From positions 62,001 to 126,000 of the forward strand of contig NZ_JARWAC010000003.1 of assembly GCF_029846175.1 (NCBI RefSeq): a stretch of 64,000 nucleotides of DNA, read 5' to 3'. Each line of letters opens with the position of its first letter. The first letter of the stretch is position 1. The translations under genes were made by a program, and so were the position numbers. The notes beneath the pieces are model-generated. The model saw only the letters and a program-made list of their open reading frames with translations. It did not search any database and had not been told where the DNA came from. This DNA comes from Sphaerisporangium sp. TRM90804. Lineage in GTDB: Bacteria; Actinomycetota; Actinomycetes; Streptosporangiales; Streptosporangiaceae. Positions 17,511 to 25,217 of this stretch are shown in pieces.

Positions 17511-18359
17511 TCAGAGCGGCCACCATCGCGGCGGCAGTCCACCCCGCGGGCGAGCCCGGCGAGGGCGGCCGTGGTCGAAGACCGACCAGAAGACGCCCGC
17601 GAAGGCCCTCGCGATCTTGATCTCCCCGACGCCGTTCGGGTGCAGCCCGTCGTAGGCGTCGCTGTAGGGCTCGTACAGGGCGGCCAGGTCGACCAGGGCG
17701 ATCCTCGAACGGCGCGTCGACAGCGCCGCGAGCGCGCCGGGCAGCGACCTGTTGTACCAGGCGATGACGTCGCCCAGGTGGGGGTTGTCCGCCAGCGGCG
17801 TGCGGTGCACCACGTTGGCGAAGAGGAACTGCACGCGTGGATTGGCCTCCCGCGCCCGTGACACGAACGCGACGGCGTCCGCCAGCAGCTCCCGCGGGTC
17901 GGAGACGCCCCACGCCAGGTCGTTGAAGCCCAGCGCGACCATCAGGTAGTCCGGCCGGCAGGCCGCCACGGCGCCGCCGATGCCCTCCTTGGCCTCACGC
18001 ATCAACCGGCCCCACCGCGCGTAGTGGTTGTCGTCGAACAGCACCCCCGGCTGGTAACCGCCCCGCACGGGCTCGGCGGCGAGCGCCGTGCCCGCCGGGC
18101 GGACGGGCCCGGGCCTGGATGCCGCGTGCGCGGCGCCGGCGGGTTCGGCCGGGGCGCCGACGGGGTGCCATGCGAAGCCCGCGGGCTCGGGCGCCGGGCC
18201 GGGGAGGTGACCCGGCCCGCTCTCCTCGTCGACCCAGGTGCCGTTCCACGGCCCGACGAAGCGGGCCGTGACGTCCTGCTGGGCCAGGTGCCGCGAGAGA
18301 CGGTACCGCCAGGTGTAGTCGCCTTCGGCTCCCTGGCTGATCGAGTCTCCTACGATCAT
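17511..18359 (-). CDS. SGNH/GDSL-family hydrolase
   Basis: This 282-residue esterase-like protein has block I GDSIS at residues 4-8 (nucleophile Ser 6), the block III asparagine in ALGFNDLAWG, and the catalytic Asp/His pair in YDGLHPN. The GDS motif lies unusually close to the first ATG. The frame stays open to a stop at 18417 with a GGAGG before codons that are not standard starts, so translation may begin slightly upstream. A Pro/Ala-rich insertion sits near residues 65-95. It follows the 18417 gene by 57 bases on the same strand. The substrate is unknown: acetyl-sugar or lipid esters are typical for the family. Confidence 0.85.
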   Translation of the reverse strand: MIVGDSISQGAEGDYTWRYRLSRHLAQQDVTARFVGPWNGTWVDEESGPGHLPGPAPEPAGFAWHPVGAPAEPAGAAHAASRPGPVRPAGTALAAEPVRGGYQPGVLFDDNHYARWGRLMREAKEGIGGAVAACRPDYLMVALGFNDLAWGVSDPRELLADAVAFVSRAREANPRVQFLFANVVHRTPLADNPHLGDVIAWYNRSLPGALAALSTRRSRIALVDLAALYEPYSDAYDGLHPNGVGEIKIARAFAGVFWSVFDHGRPRRARPRGGLPPRWWPL

Positions 18360-18416
18360 GATGGTGGGGATCGTCCCGGGGATGACGTGCCTCCAGTGGC
18401 TCGCGGCCGGGACGGC

Positions 18417-18914
18417 TCAGCCGCGCGGCGCGCTGTGCTCCGCCGCCCTGCGGGCGGCGGGGGCTCGGAGGAGCCGCAGCAGCGGGGGAACGTACAGGAA
18501 GCCCAGGACCGCCAGGCCGGCCAGGAGGATCAGGGCCGTGAAGACCCACTCGTTGGAGCCGCCAGGCCCGTAGACGTAGTTGGGGCGGCCGACGTCGAAG
18601 GCCAGCGTGCGCTGCCCCTCCCGGAGCATCTCGCGGTCGGCGCCGTAGAACGCGACGGCCGGCCGGTGGATCGTGCCGTCCTCGGAACGGAACTCGCCGT
18701 TCCAGGTGCAGCTCTCGTGCCCCGGGTGCTGGATGCAGGCCACCGACCGCGCGGTGAAGACGCCGGGCGAGCCGTCGGCGCGCGCCGCCCGCAGCACCGG
18801 GCCGACGTTGGGGACGACGATGGCCATCAGCGAGAGCGCGACGAGCGTCAGCGCCACGGTGAAGGCGGGGGAACGGCGGCGTCGCGGCCGCTCCCCCGCC
18901 GTCACGTCATACAC
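18417..18914 (-). CDS. DUF3592-like two-helix membrane protein
   Basis: This 165-residue protein has two transmembrane helices, one near residues 18-40 (FTVALTLVALSLMAIVVPNV) and one near 122-145. Between them is a ~75-residue extracytoplasmic domain with two cysteines (VACIQ, ESCTW). The arrangement resembles DUF3592-type proteins of actinomycetes, whose role is unknown. The GTG start overlaps the end of the upstream membrane gene by eight bases, so the two are translationally coupled. Basic residues at both termini suggest that both tails are cytoplasmic. Confidence 0.75.
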   Translation of the reverse strand: MYDVTAGERPRRRRSPAFTVALTLVALSLMAIVVPNVGPVLRAARADGSPGVFTARSVACIQHPGHESCTWNGEFRSEDGTIHRPAVAFYGADREMLREGQRTLAFDVGRPNYVYGPGGSNEWVFTALILLAGLAVLGFLYVPPLLRLLRAPAARRAAEHSAPRG

Positions 18915-19476
18915 CAGCGAGGACCGGGGCGCACGAGCAGCGCATCTTGGCGCGCTCGGCCGGGCGGGGCCGCAGGTGGTACACCATGGCGATCACCATG
19001 GGGATGAAGACGATGGCGTTGTAGAACAGGTGCAGCTCGACCCGCGGGATGAGCAGCTGCAGGATGCTCGTCGGGACCGGCTTGCCCGCCAGGTTGGCGC
19101 CCGCGAGCTTCTGGATCAGCAGGAGCAGGTGCTCGAAGTGGTGCCACACCTGGATGCCCAGCGAGATGTTCCACCACGTGCGCGACCGGCCGACGAAGCC
19201 CTTACGCAGGATGATCAGGCCGATCAGCATGACCAGCGCGTAACCGTAGTGCATCCACTCGGAGGTGACGAGCCACGGGAAGGGGATGCCCAGCACGCCG
19301 CGGGCCTCCGGGACGGTCATCCCGAGGACGTAGATCTGTACCGCCTGGGCCAGGTGCTCCGCCCAGTGGGCGATGACGATCACCATGAACGCCCCTAGCG
19401 CGGTCTTGTGATAGCGGCCGTTCAGGCCGGGTGCTTCGACTCCGCGTCCACTCGCCGACGACGCCTCGATGGCCAT
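18907..19476 (-). CDS. Histidine-rich multi-spanning membrane protein
   Basis: This 189-residue integral membrane protein has about four or five helices. The ATG at 19476 follows AGAGAGGG, preferred over the TTG two codons earlier. His residues are placed in and beside the helices: AHWAEHLAQ, SEWMHYGYA, WHHFEHLLL, VELHLFYN and VYHLRP. Clusters of HxxxH and HHxxH resemble metal-binding sites of membrane di-iron or haem proteins, but I recognise no family. It overlaps the next gene by eight bases and lies downstream of the acyl-CoA carboxylase beta subunit on the same strand. A lipid-modifying or oxygen-dependent role is possible but not shown. Confidence 0.75.
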   Translation of the reverse strand: MAIEASSASGRGVEAPGLNGRYHKTALGAFMVIVIAHWAEHLAQAVQIYVLGMTVPEARGVLGIPFPWLVTSEWMHYGYALVMLIGLIILRKGFVGRSRTWWNISLGIQVWHHFEHLLLLIQKLAGANLAGKPVPTSILQLLIPRVELHLFYNAIVFIPMVIAMVYHLRPRPAERAKMRCSCAPVLAGV

Positions 19477-19694
19477 GCGCAACCCTCTCTCGACCCCTGC
19501 TGTTTCCTAAGCCAGCCCACTGCGCGGCGTACGGGCCTTCGCCGCCATCGGGTCGGCGATTCGCGGAACCGCGGTCCCATCGTCACTGAGCGACCCGGAC
19601 GCACGCTTCTCTCACTGTGCTGACTTCAGTGGCGATTGTCACCCCCTACAAAGGAGGGGAATCCAGTTGTCGTTGGTGGAATGGGGCAATGCCT

Positions 19695-21398
19695 CTAAAG
19701 GGGTACATTTCCGTGCTTGCGCTGGGGTGCCGGCTTGCGCTTGTTGCGCAGCATCGCCAGCCCCCGGGCGACCGCGACCCGGGTCTGCACCGGGTCGATC
19801 ACGTCGTCCACGAGCCCGCGCTCGGCCGCGTAGTGCGGGTGCACGAGCTGCTCGACGTACTCGGCGACGAGCTCGGCCCGCAGCGCGGCGGGGTCGGGGG
19901 CGGCGGCCAGCTCCCTGCGGAAGATGACGTTGACGGCGCCCTCCGCGCCCATCACGGCGATCTCGTTCGTGGGCCAGGCCAGCGACAGGTCGGTGCCGAT
20001 GGTGCGCGAGTCCATCACGATGTACGCCCCGCCGTACGCCTTGCGCACGACGACGTGGATGCGTGGGACGGTGGCCTCGCAGTAGGCGTACAGCAGCTTG
20101 GCGCCGTGCCGGATGATGCCCGCGTACTCCTGGTCGGCGCCGGGCAGGAAGCCCGGGACGTCGATCATCGTCACCAGCGGGATGCTGAACGCGTCGCAGA
20201 ACCGCACGAACCGGGCCGCCTTCTGGGACGCGTCGGCGTCCAGCACGCCCGCCAGCACCATGGGCTGGTTGCCGACCACGCCGACCACCTCGCCGTCGAT
20301 CCTGGCGAGCACGCAGATCACGTTCGCCGCCCAGCCGGCGTGGATCTCCAGGTACTCCCCGTCGTCCACCAGCTCGGCCACGACCTGCCGCATGTCGTAC
20401 GGCTTGTTGGGCTCGATCGGGACGATCTCGGCGAGCCTCGGCCGCACGTCGCTGGTCGCGTCGCAGGGCGGCTCGGCGGGCGGCAGGTCGAGGTTGTTGC
20501 TGGGCAGCATCGAGATGAGGTAGCGCACGTCCTCCAGGCAGCTCAGCTCGTCGTCGTGCACGAACGTGGCCACCCCGGACTTGCGGCCGTGGATGTCGGC
20601 CCCGCCGAGGTCGGCGTGGGAGATCTTCTGACCGCTGACCGCCTCGACGACGTCCGGCCCGGTCAGGTACATCTGGGCGGTGCCGCGCACCATGAAGGCG
20701 AAGTCGGCCAGGGCGACGGTGTAGGCCGCGCCGCCGGCGCAGGGGCCGAGCACGACGCTGATCTGCGGGATGACGCCGGAGGCCTGCACGCTGCGCTGGA
20801 AGATGCCGCCGTACCCGCTGAGCGCGACCACGCCCTCCTGGATGCGGGCGCCCCCGCTGTCGATCAGCCCGATCAGCGGGGAGCCGGTGGAGATCGCCAG
20901 ATCCATCACCTTGTGGATCTTGGACGCGTGGGCGGCGCCGAGCGAGCCGCCCATCACCGTGAAGTCCTGGGCGTAGAGGAACACCCGGCGGCCGTCGATC
21001 GTGCCCGACCCGGTGACCACGCCGTCGGTGTAGGGGCGGTTCTCCTCCATGCGCATGCCGTGCGCCTGGTGGCGGCGGTACATGTCGAACTCGGTGAACG
21101 ACCCCTCGTCCAGCAGCGCGTCGATGCGCTCGCGCGCGGTCCGCTTGCCGAGCGCGTGCTGCCGGTCGACCGACGCGCGGCGGCCCGCGACGATCGAGTC
21201 GCGCAGCCCGTCACGCTCCTCGCGCAGCGTCGCCATCGACCGCACCGGGCCCGCGGGCTCCTCGGTGGGACGACCGCGTGGCCCGTCCTTGCCCGGTCTG
21301 GGCACGGCGACCGGAACGAAGTCGATCTCCGGAGCGCCCGGGGGCGTCTCCTCCGTGGGGTGGTCGAGGCTCGGGCTTGTCGCGGTCCGCTCGCTCAT
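19695..21398 (-). CDS. Acyl-CoA carboxylase beta (carboxyltransferase) subunit
   Basis: This is a PccB/AccB-type carboxyltransferase of ~567 residues that moves CO2 from carboxybiotin to acetyl-, propionyl- or longer acyl-CoA. Both crotonase-fold halves are present: GGSLGAAHASKIHKVMDLA, DSGGARIQEGVVALSGYG and GPCAGGAAYT in the first, and IDVPGFLPGADQEYAGI with RKAYGGAYIVMDSR in the second. The ATG at 21398 is preferred because GGGAG precedes it, while the ATG at 21407 overlaps that site. The N-terminal ~55 residues are a cluster-specific, Pro-rich extension. The biotin-carrying alpha subunit is absent, so it must share one. It may supply a malonyl- or alkylmalonyl-CoA extender. The gap 19483-19694 downstream shows no gene. 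Confidence 0.92.
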   Translation of the reverse strand: MSERTATSPSLDHPTEETPPGAPEIDFVPVAVPRPGKDGPRGRPTEEPAGPVRSMATLREERDGLRDSIVAGRRASVDRQHALGKRTARERIDALLDEGSFTEFDMYRRHQAHGMRMEENRPYTDGVVTGSGTIDGRRVFLYAQDFTVMGGSLGAAHASKIHKVMDLAISTGSPLIGLIDSGGARIQEGVVALSGYGGIFQRSVQASGVIPQISVVLGPCAGGAAYTVALADFAFMVRGTAQMYLTGPDVVEAVSGQKISHADLGGADIHGRKSGVATFVHDDELSCLEDVRYLISMLPSNNLDLPPAEPPCDATSDVRPRLAEIVPIEPNKPYDMRQVVAELVDDGEYLEIHAGWAANVICVLARIDGEVVGVVGNQPMVLAGVLDADASQKAARFVRFCDAFSIPLVTMIDVPGFLPGADQEYAGIIRHGAKLLYAYCEATVPRIHVVVRKAYGGAYIVMDSRTIGTDLSLAWPTNEIAVMGAEGAVNVIFRRELAAAPDPAALRAELVAEYVEQLVHPHYAAERGLVDDVIDPVQTRVAVARGLAMLRNKRKPAPQRKHGNVPL

Positions 21399-21413
21399 TC
21401 GCGGCATCTCCCG

Positions 21414-22457
21414 TCAGTGCGCTGTTACAGACGACAGGGACGGCCGGGCACGACCCGCCTGGTGGGCGGACAGATGGCCGCTTTCGAGCAGCCAGCGCAC
21501 CGTGTCCCCGAAGGTCTCGGCGAGCGGCCGCGGTTCGATTCCGTACGTACCGGCGTTCTCGGCCACCCGGGTGGCGCAGGCACAGGTGTAGATGGCCCCG
21601 TACTGGGCGGGGATGTCCCACGGCCACACCCGCTGGACGAGGTCGGCGAGCAGCCCGACGGGGATCATCGCGCGGGCGGGCAGCACGATGCCGGGCAGGG
21701 AGCGCCCGGTCACCTCGCGCAACTCCTGGACGAACCGCCGGATGGTCAGGTAGCGGTTCGGCCCGAAGTGGCGGTCGGGCCCGCCGCCGGGTGAGTCGAC
21801 GATGCGCGCGTGCAGCGCCGCGGTGTCGCGCACGTCCCCGACGGGGAACCCGCCGAGCGGCCGGAACGGCATCAGGCCGCGCAGGATGTCGCGCACGCGG
21901 GTGGTCTGGTCGCCGAGGTTGGGGTCGTGCGGGCCGAGCAGGGCGGGCGGGTAGGTGATGACCACCGGCGCCCCCTCGTCCTGGTGGCGCCGGGCGACCC
22001 TCTCGGCGGCGGCCTTGGAGGCCATGTAGGTCTCCCTGGCGCGGCCGACGGGCGAGCCGGTGTGCAGCACCCGGCCCCGCGCCGGGAGCAGCGCCGCGAC
22101 GCTGGAGACGTGGATCACCGTGCCGGCGCCGGCCAGCCGCGCCGCGCCGAGCACCAGCTCGGTCCCGCGCTCGTTGACCCGCCGCATCAGCTCGTGCCGC
22201 CTGCTGTCGAAGGAGTACACCGACGCGGCGTGCAGCACGGCGTCGGCGCCGCGGACGGCCCGGGTCACGGCGCCCTCGTCGGTGACGTCCCCGACCTCGA
22301 GGTCGACGGCGCCGGGTGGGACGGCGAACGGGGCCAGCGCGCGCTCCACCTTCGAGGCGTCCCGCACCAGCAGGCGGACCCGGTGGCCCATGTGCACGAT
22401 CGCCGCGACTGAATGGGCGCCGACGAATCCGGTGCCGCCGGTCACACTCACCAGCAT
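21414..22457 (-). CDS. Extended SDR: NAD(P)-dependent epimerase/ketoreductase
   Basis: This 347-residue extended short-chain dehydrogenase resembles dihydroflavonol-4-reductase and 3-beta-HSD-like proteins. The Rossmann motif VTGGTGFVGAH is at residues 5-15, with DVTD for adenine contact, HVSSVAAL holding the catalytic Ser, and YMASK carrying Tyr and Lys. The ATG at 22457 follows GAGGAGATGG. It ends 15 bases before the carboxylase beta gene starts on the same strand, so the two are an operon. The substrate is unknown: reduction of a beta-keto or sugar intermediate fits the family. Confidence 0.88.
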   Translation of the reverse strand: MLVSVTGGTGFVGAHSVAAIVHMGHRVRLLVRDASKVERALAPFAVPPGAVDLEVGDVTDEGAVTRAVRGADAVLHAASVYSFDSRRHELMRRVNERGTELVLGAARLAGAGTVIHVSSVAALLPARGRVLHTGSPVGRARETYMASKAAAERVARRHQDEGAPVVITYPPALLGPHDPNLGDQTTRVRDILRGLMPFRPLGGFPVGDVRDTAALHARIVDSPGGGPDRHFGPNRYLTIRRFVQELREVTGRSLPGIVLPARAMIPVGLLADLVQRVWPWDIPAQYGAIYTCACATRVAENAGTYGIEPRPLAETFGDTVRWLLESGHLSAHQAGRARPSLSSVTAH

Positions 22458-22601
22458 CAGACCATCTCCTCCAATTCACACCAGTCAAAAGCCTGCGGCT
22501 CCTCGCTGTCATCTCCGAGTGTGCTTCACCGGTGATCAGGCGCGACGGCGTCGGCGGGGAGGTGTCCATGGGGCGGCGGTGGCAGGAACAGGACATCCCG
22601 C

Positions 22602-22659
22602 GGCAGCTTGCTGACTTTCACATCCCTGGCCCGCGGCGGCGAAAAGGCGGAAAGTTGGT
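22602..22659 (+). promoter_or_regulatory. Shared upstream element, copy B
   Basis: GGCAGCTTGCTG (22602-22613) and AGTTGGT (22653-22659) repeat the arrangement at 14920-14977 with exactly the same 51-base offset. GCGGA before AGTTGGT is also shared. The sequence between the boxes is mostly different, so the boxes themselves appear to be under selection. It faces the small genes at 22661-23194. Confidence 0.55.
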
Positions 22660-22660
22660 G

Positions 22661-22708
22661 ATGCAGGAGAACGTCCACGACAAACGGAGAAGAGAACGAC
22701 GAGAATGA
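22661..22708 (+). CDS. Possible 15-codon leader ORF
   Basis: A short frame (MQENVHDKRRRERRE) starts at the ATG at 22661, six bases after a GGCGGAAAG site inside element B. Its TGA overlaps the ATG of the next small frame in an ATGA junction. It could be a leader peptide that couples translation to the downstream frames. It is too short for coding statistics, so confidence is low. Confidence 0.3.
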   Translation: MQENVHDKRRRERRE

Positions 22709-22878
22709 GGAACCTCGGCATGCCGCCGGCCGCTTCCGGCGGGCCCTCGGGAGCGCGTGCGAGACCGCTGCCCAGCCGCGCTCAAAGCTGGAAGAAACAG
22801 GGCTTGAGCTGGAGAAACGCCTCACCTCGTGCGGCCGGAGCCGCAAGGGGGACGGAGGCCTGTCGCCATGCTTTTTGA
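22705..22878 (+). CDS. Possible 57-residue small protein
   Basis: A short basic frame begins MRNLGMPPAASGGPSG and ends in TEACRHAF. It starts 52 bases after AGTTGGT, as the 15022 gene does after its copy, and ends 11 bases inside the 22868 gene. The centre contains SWKKQGLSWRN. Third-position G/C is high in the first half and weak in the second. No family is recognised. It may be coupled to its neighbours or may simply be untranslated leader. Confidence 0.3.
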   Translation: MRNLGMPPAASGGPSGARARPLPSRAQSWKKQGLSWRNASPRAAGAARGTEACRHAF

Positions 22879-23194
22879 ATTGACACTGAGGAGGAGCAAG
22901 GGAGAGCTATCGATCAATTCGCCGGTCGACGGGATCAGGATATTGGCGCTGATGCCCGGGCGCTGGCGAAAGGATTTACGGCAGTCGACCGGTGACATCA
23001 TCATCCGTGTTTATACCGATGACACGGTGACCAATGCACAGATTCGTGCGGAAGTGCGAGGTATTCTGACCAATCCCGAAGTCAGCCATTGGGAACTCGT
23101 GAGCTGTAACACCCTGACCGTCGGCGACCACACTCCGAAGCTGAACCAATGGGTGGCGTCACGACGACATGGACAGCGTGCCCAATGGAACTGA
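22868..23194 (+). CDS. Small protein of unknown function (108 aa)
   Basis: I do not recognise this 108-residue protein. The ATG at 22868 is supported by GGAGG at 22853-22857. Composition is mixed alpha/beta: a first hydrophobic strand (MLFELTLRR), a central strand GDIIIRVYTDD, a helix (NAQIRAEVRGILTNP) and a strand HWELVSC. This is compatible with a small ferredoxin-like fold. It has one Cys. The coding sequence is noticeably more AT-rich than its neighbours, which suggests a separate origin. It follows element B and converges on the LuxR-type regulator at 23268. Confidence 0.65.
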   Translation: MLFELTLRRSKGELSINSPVDGIRILALMPGRWRKDLRQSTGDIIIRVYTDDTVTNAQIRAEVRGILTNPEVSHWELVSCNTLTVGDHTPKLNQWVASRRHGQRAQWN

Positions 23195-23237
23195 GCGGAA
23201 GCGGGCCGGCCCGGCCCGTGCGCGCGCCACCACGGCG

Positions 23238-23259
23238 GCCCGCGGCGGTCGCCGCGGGC
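23238..23259. terminator. Bidirectional hairpin terminator
   Basis: GCCCGCGGCG (23238-23247) and CGCCGCGGGC (23250-23259) form a perfect 10-bp stem with a two-base loop, or a slightly open loop. It lies between the convergent genes ending at 23194 and 23268. Confidence 0.65.
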
Positions 23260-23267
23260 GTCCGCCG

Positions 23268-24338
23268 TCAGATCCAGTTCTCCTCCTTGGCACGGAGCGC
23301 GGCCTGGAAACGGTTGACGGCGCCGAGCCGGGCCATGAGGTCGGCGACATAACGGCGGTAGGTACGCAGCGAGACGTCGATCTCGCGCGCCGCGATCTCG
23401 TCCTTGTCGGCGGTCGCCATCACCCTGAGCACCTTCTTCTCCAGCTCGGAGAGCAGGGGGGCGTTCTCGCTCGGCTGGGTGTACTCGTGGAAGTCGGTGG
23501 CGGCGTCCCACACGCCGTCGAAGTAGGTGACGAGCTGGGAGACCAGACCCGGCTCCCGCACGAGCAGCGCGCCGCGGGAGCTCTCCTTGGGATGGATCGG
23601 CACGATGGCCACGCTGCGGTCGAAGATCACCATACGGTCCATGGAGTCCTCGGTGATGTGGATCTGGCCGCCGAGCGCGGTCACGTCACGCAGGTACTGC
23701 ACCATCAGCGGATCGTCGAGCGCCTTGGGGTGGTAGACGGCCTTGACCGCGAGCCCGCGGCGCAGGGACCGGGTGTCCAGCGGGAGCGCCGTCTCGATGG
23801 CGCCTCGCGACAGCGGCCCGCCGGGGTGCAGGCACAGCGTCTCCTTGTAACAGAAGAAGCCGAGGTCGTCGAGGCGCGCGCGCACGCGGTCGAGGCCCTC
23901 CACCCGCTCGATGTCGAGGTTGGAGCGGGTCTCCTCGCCGAGCTTCTGGTCCTCGACGAACATGCCGATGACGTCACGGGCGGCCAGGACGCGGCGGATC
24001 TCCGCGTTCAGCTCGTTGAGCCGCTGCTCGATGAGCCGTTCCACGCCGATGCGCGGTTCGGTGGCGGTGACCTTGTGGCGGTCCGACAGATCGAGAAGGG
24101 AGAGCCTGCCGAGGGTTTCGACGGCGGCCTCGATCGTGTCCTGGTCCATGCCGAGGGCCTGGCGCACGGCGTTGATGCCTTCTCCGCGATTGCGAAGAAA
24201 GTACCGATAGATATCAACCGCTTCGGGGGATATGCCGATGACCGAGACGTCTATGGCACACCTCCTGGCATGTCCCTCGCCCAGGGGTCGCCTCCTGGTG
24301 AGGCACCCCGCGCCCGGCTCACAGATATGCGTATTCAC
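23268..24338 (-). CDS. LuxR-type regulator with TrmB-like N-terminal domain
   Basis: This regulator of up to 356 residues has a conserved part starting near SVIGISPEAVDIYRYFL, a TrmB-like winged helix (~30-80). An ~180-residue middle domain resembling the phospholipase-D-like TrmB sensor region follows (SRGALLVREPGLVSQLV). The C-terminal LuxR helix-turn-helix reads LSELEKKVLRVMATADKDE to RRYVADLMARLGAVNRFQA. Such proteins are common inside actinomycete biosynthetic clusters. The start is unclear. GTG at 24338 has no ribosome site, while a good AGGAGG lies ~80 bases further in, before codons (TGT GCC ATA) that include no standard in-frame start. It is a candidate pathway-specific activator. 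Confidence 0.85.
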   Translation of the reverse strand: MNTHICEPGAGCLTRRRPLGEGHARRCAIDVSVIGISPEAVDIYRYFLRNRGEGINAVRQALGMDQDTIEAAVETLGRLSLLDLSDRHKVTATEPRIGVERLIEQRLNELNAEIRRVLAARDVIGMFVEDQKLGEETRSNLDIERVEGLDRVRARLDDLGFFCYKETLCLHPGGPLSRGAIETALPLDTRSLRRGLAVKAVYHPKALDDPLMVQYLRDVTALGGQIHITEDSMDRMVIFDRSVAIVPIHPKESSRGALLVREPGLVSQLVTYFDGVWDAATDFHEYTQPSENAPLLSELEKKVLRVMATADKDEIAAREIDVSLRTYRRYVADLMARLGAVNRFQAALRAKEENWI

Positions 24339-24386
24339 AAATTATCAGTGGCCGGATGGTTGGAACACCTTCCTATATGCTCCGCT

Positions 24387-24839
24387 TCACTCGCCGGCGA
24401 GCTTGGCGAGGATCCGGTTGAGGTGCGCGCGATCCTCGCTCGGCAGCCTGCCGATCACCCGCTCGTGCACCTCCGCCGTCACCGGATGCAGCACCTCGGC
24501 CAGCAGCGCGCGGCCCTGGGCGGTGAGCTCGACGGCGTAGGCCCGGCGGTCGGCCGGGGCGCGGGTGCGCTCGACCAGCCCGCGGTCCTCCAGCACGTCG
24601 ATGATGTGCACCATGGTCGAGCGGTCGACGGCGAGCCGCCGCCCGATCTCCTGCTGGGAAAGCGGCCCGGCGGCCTCCAGCACACACAGCACGCCGTAGT
24701 CGCGCCAGCGCAGGTCGTCGCGCTTGAGTGCCTGCTCCAGCTCGACGGTGAGCTCGCGCGCGGCACCGTTGAGCAGCCAGCCGGTCGACTCGGCGAGCAG
24801 TCGCGGGGCAGGCGGGAGCTCCCGCCCGTCTTCACCCAT
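24387..24839 (-). CDS. MarR-family regulator 1
   Basis: This 150-residue winged-helix dimer has its recognition region at LSQQEIGRRLAVDRSTMVHI and its wing at TRAPADRRAYAVELTAQGR, both typical of MarR proteins that respond to phenolic or aromatic ligands. The ATG at 24839 is chosen because GAGAGAGGGCG precedes it. The 39-codon upstream extension is Arg/Trp-rich and not conserved-looking. It is divergent from a second MarR gene across a 378-base promoter region and lies upstream of the LuxR-type gene on the same strand. Confidence 0.9.
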   Translation of the reverse strand: MGEDGRELPPAPRLLAESTGWLLNGAARELTVELEQALKRDDLRWRDYGVLCVLEAAGPLSQQEIGRRLAVDRSTMVHIIDVLEDRGLVERTRAPADRRAYAVELTAQGRALLAEVLHPVTAEVHERVIGRLPSEDRAHLNRILAKLAGE

Positions 24840-25217
24840 GGCTTCGCCCTCTCTCAAGGCGCGGCCCTTGTCAGGCTCGGCCGTGGCCCTCCGCCGAGTC
24901 CGCGGCCACCACACCCACGATGCCACGGACGATGTCCCAGGTTGTACCGGCGTCACGGCCGTATCGGTGTTCGAACACGGGTCTCCTCCTACCCGAGGGA
25001 AGCGTGACGATGACCCCTCACCGGCCCCCTACTCCCCCTCACCTTCTTCATCAGCATCACAGACCATCAGCGTGCCTGTCAATCAGTGAAGCTGACGATT
25101 TATGTCACAGTGTTGCGTCACCCATGCCCGCGTGTGACACTCGTGTCCATCAATCGGCGTGCTTAACTTTGCGCATTTACCGCACTAAAACGACATGCGG
25201 CGCGTTAAGGGGATGAT
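24840..25217. promoter_or_regulatory. Divergent MarR promoter region with CTTAAC inverted repeat
   Basis: This 378-base region between the two MarR genes is much richer in A/T from 25070 on. CTTAAC (25162-25167) and GTTAAG (25204-25209) form an inverted repeat whose right half touches the ribosome site (AAGGGGATG) of the 25218 gene. GTGTGACACTCGTGTCC (25130s) is a second, imperfect symmetrical patch. These are candidate MarR operators. No gene is seen in the region. Confidence 0.5.
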
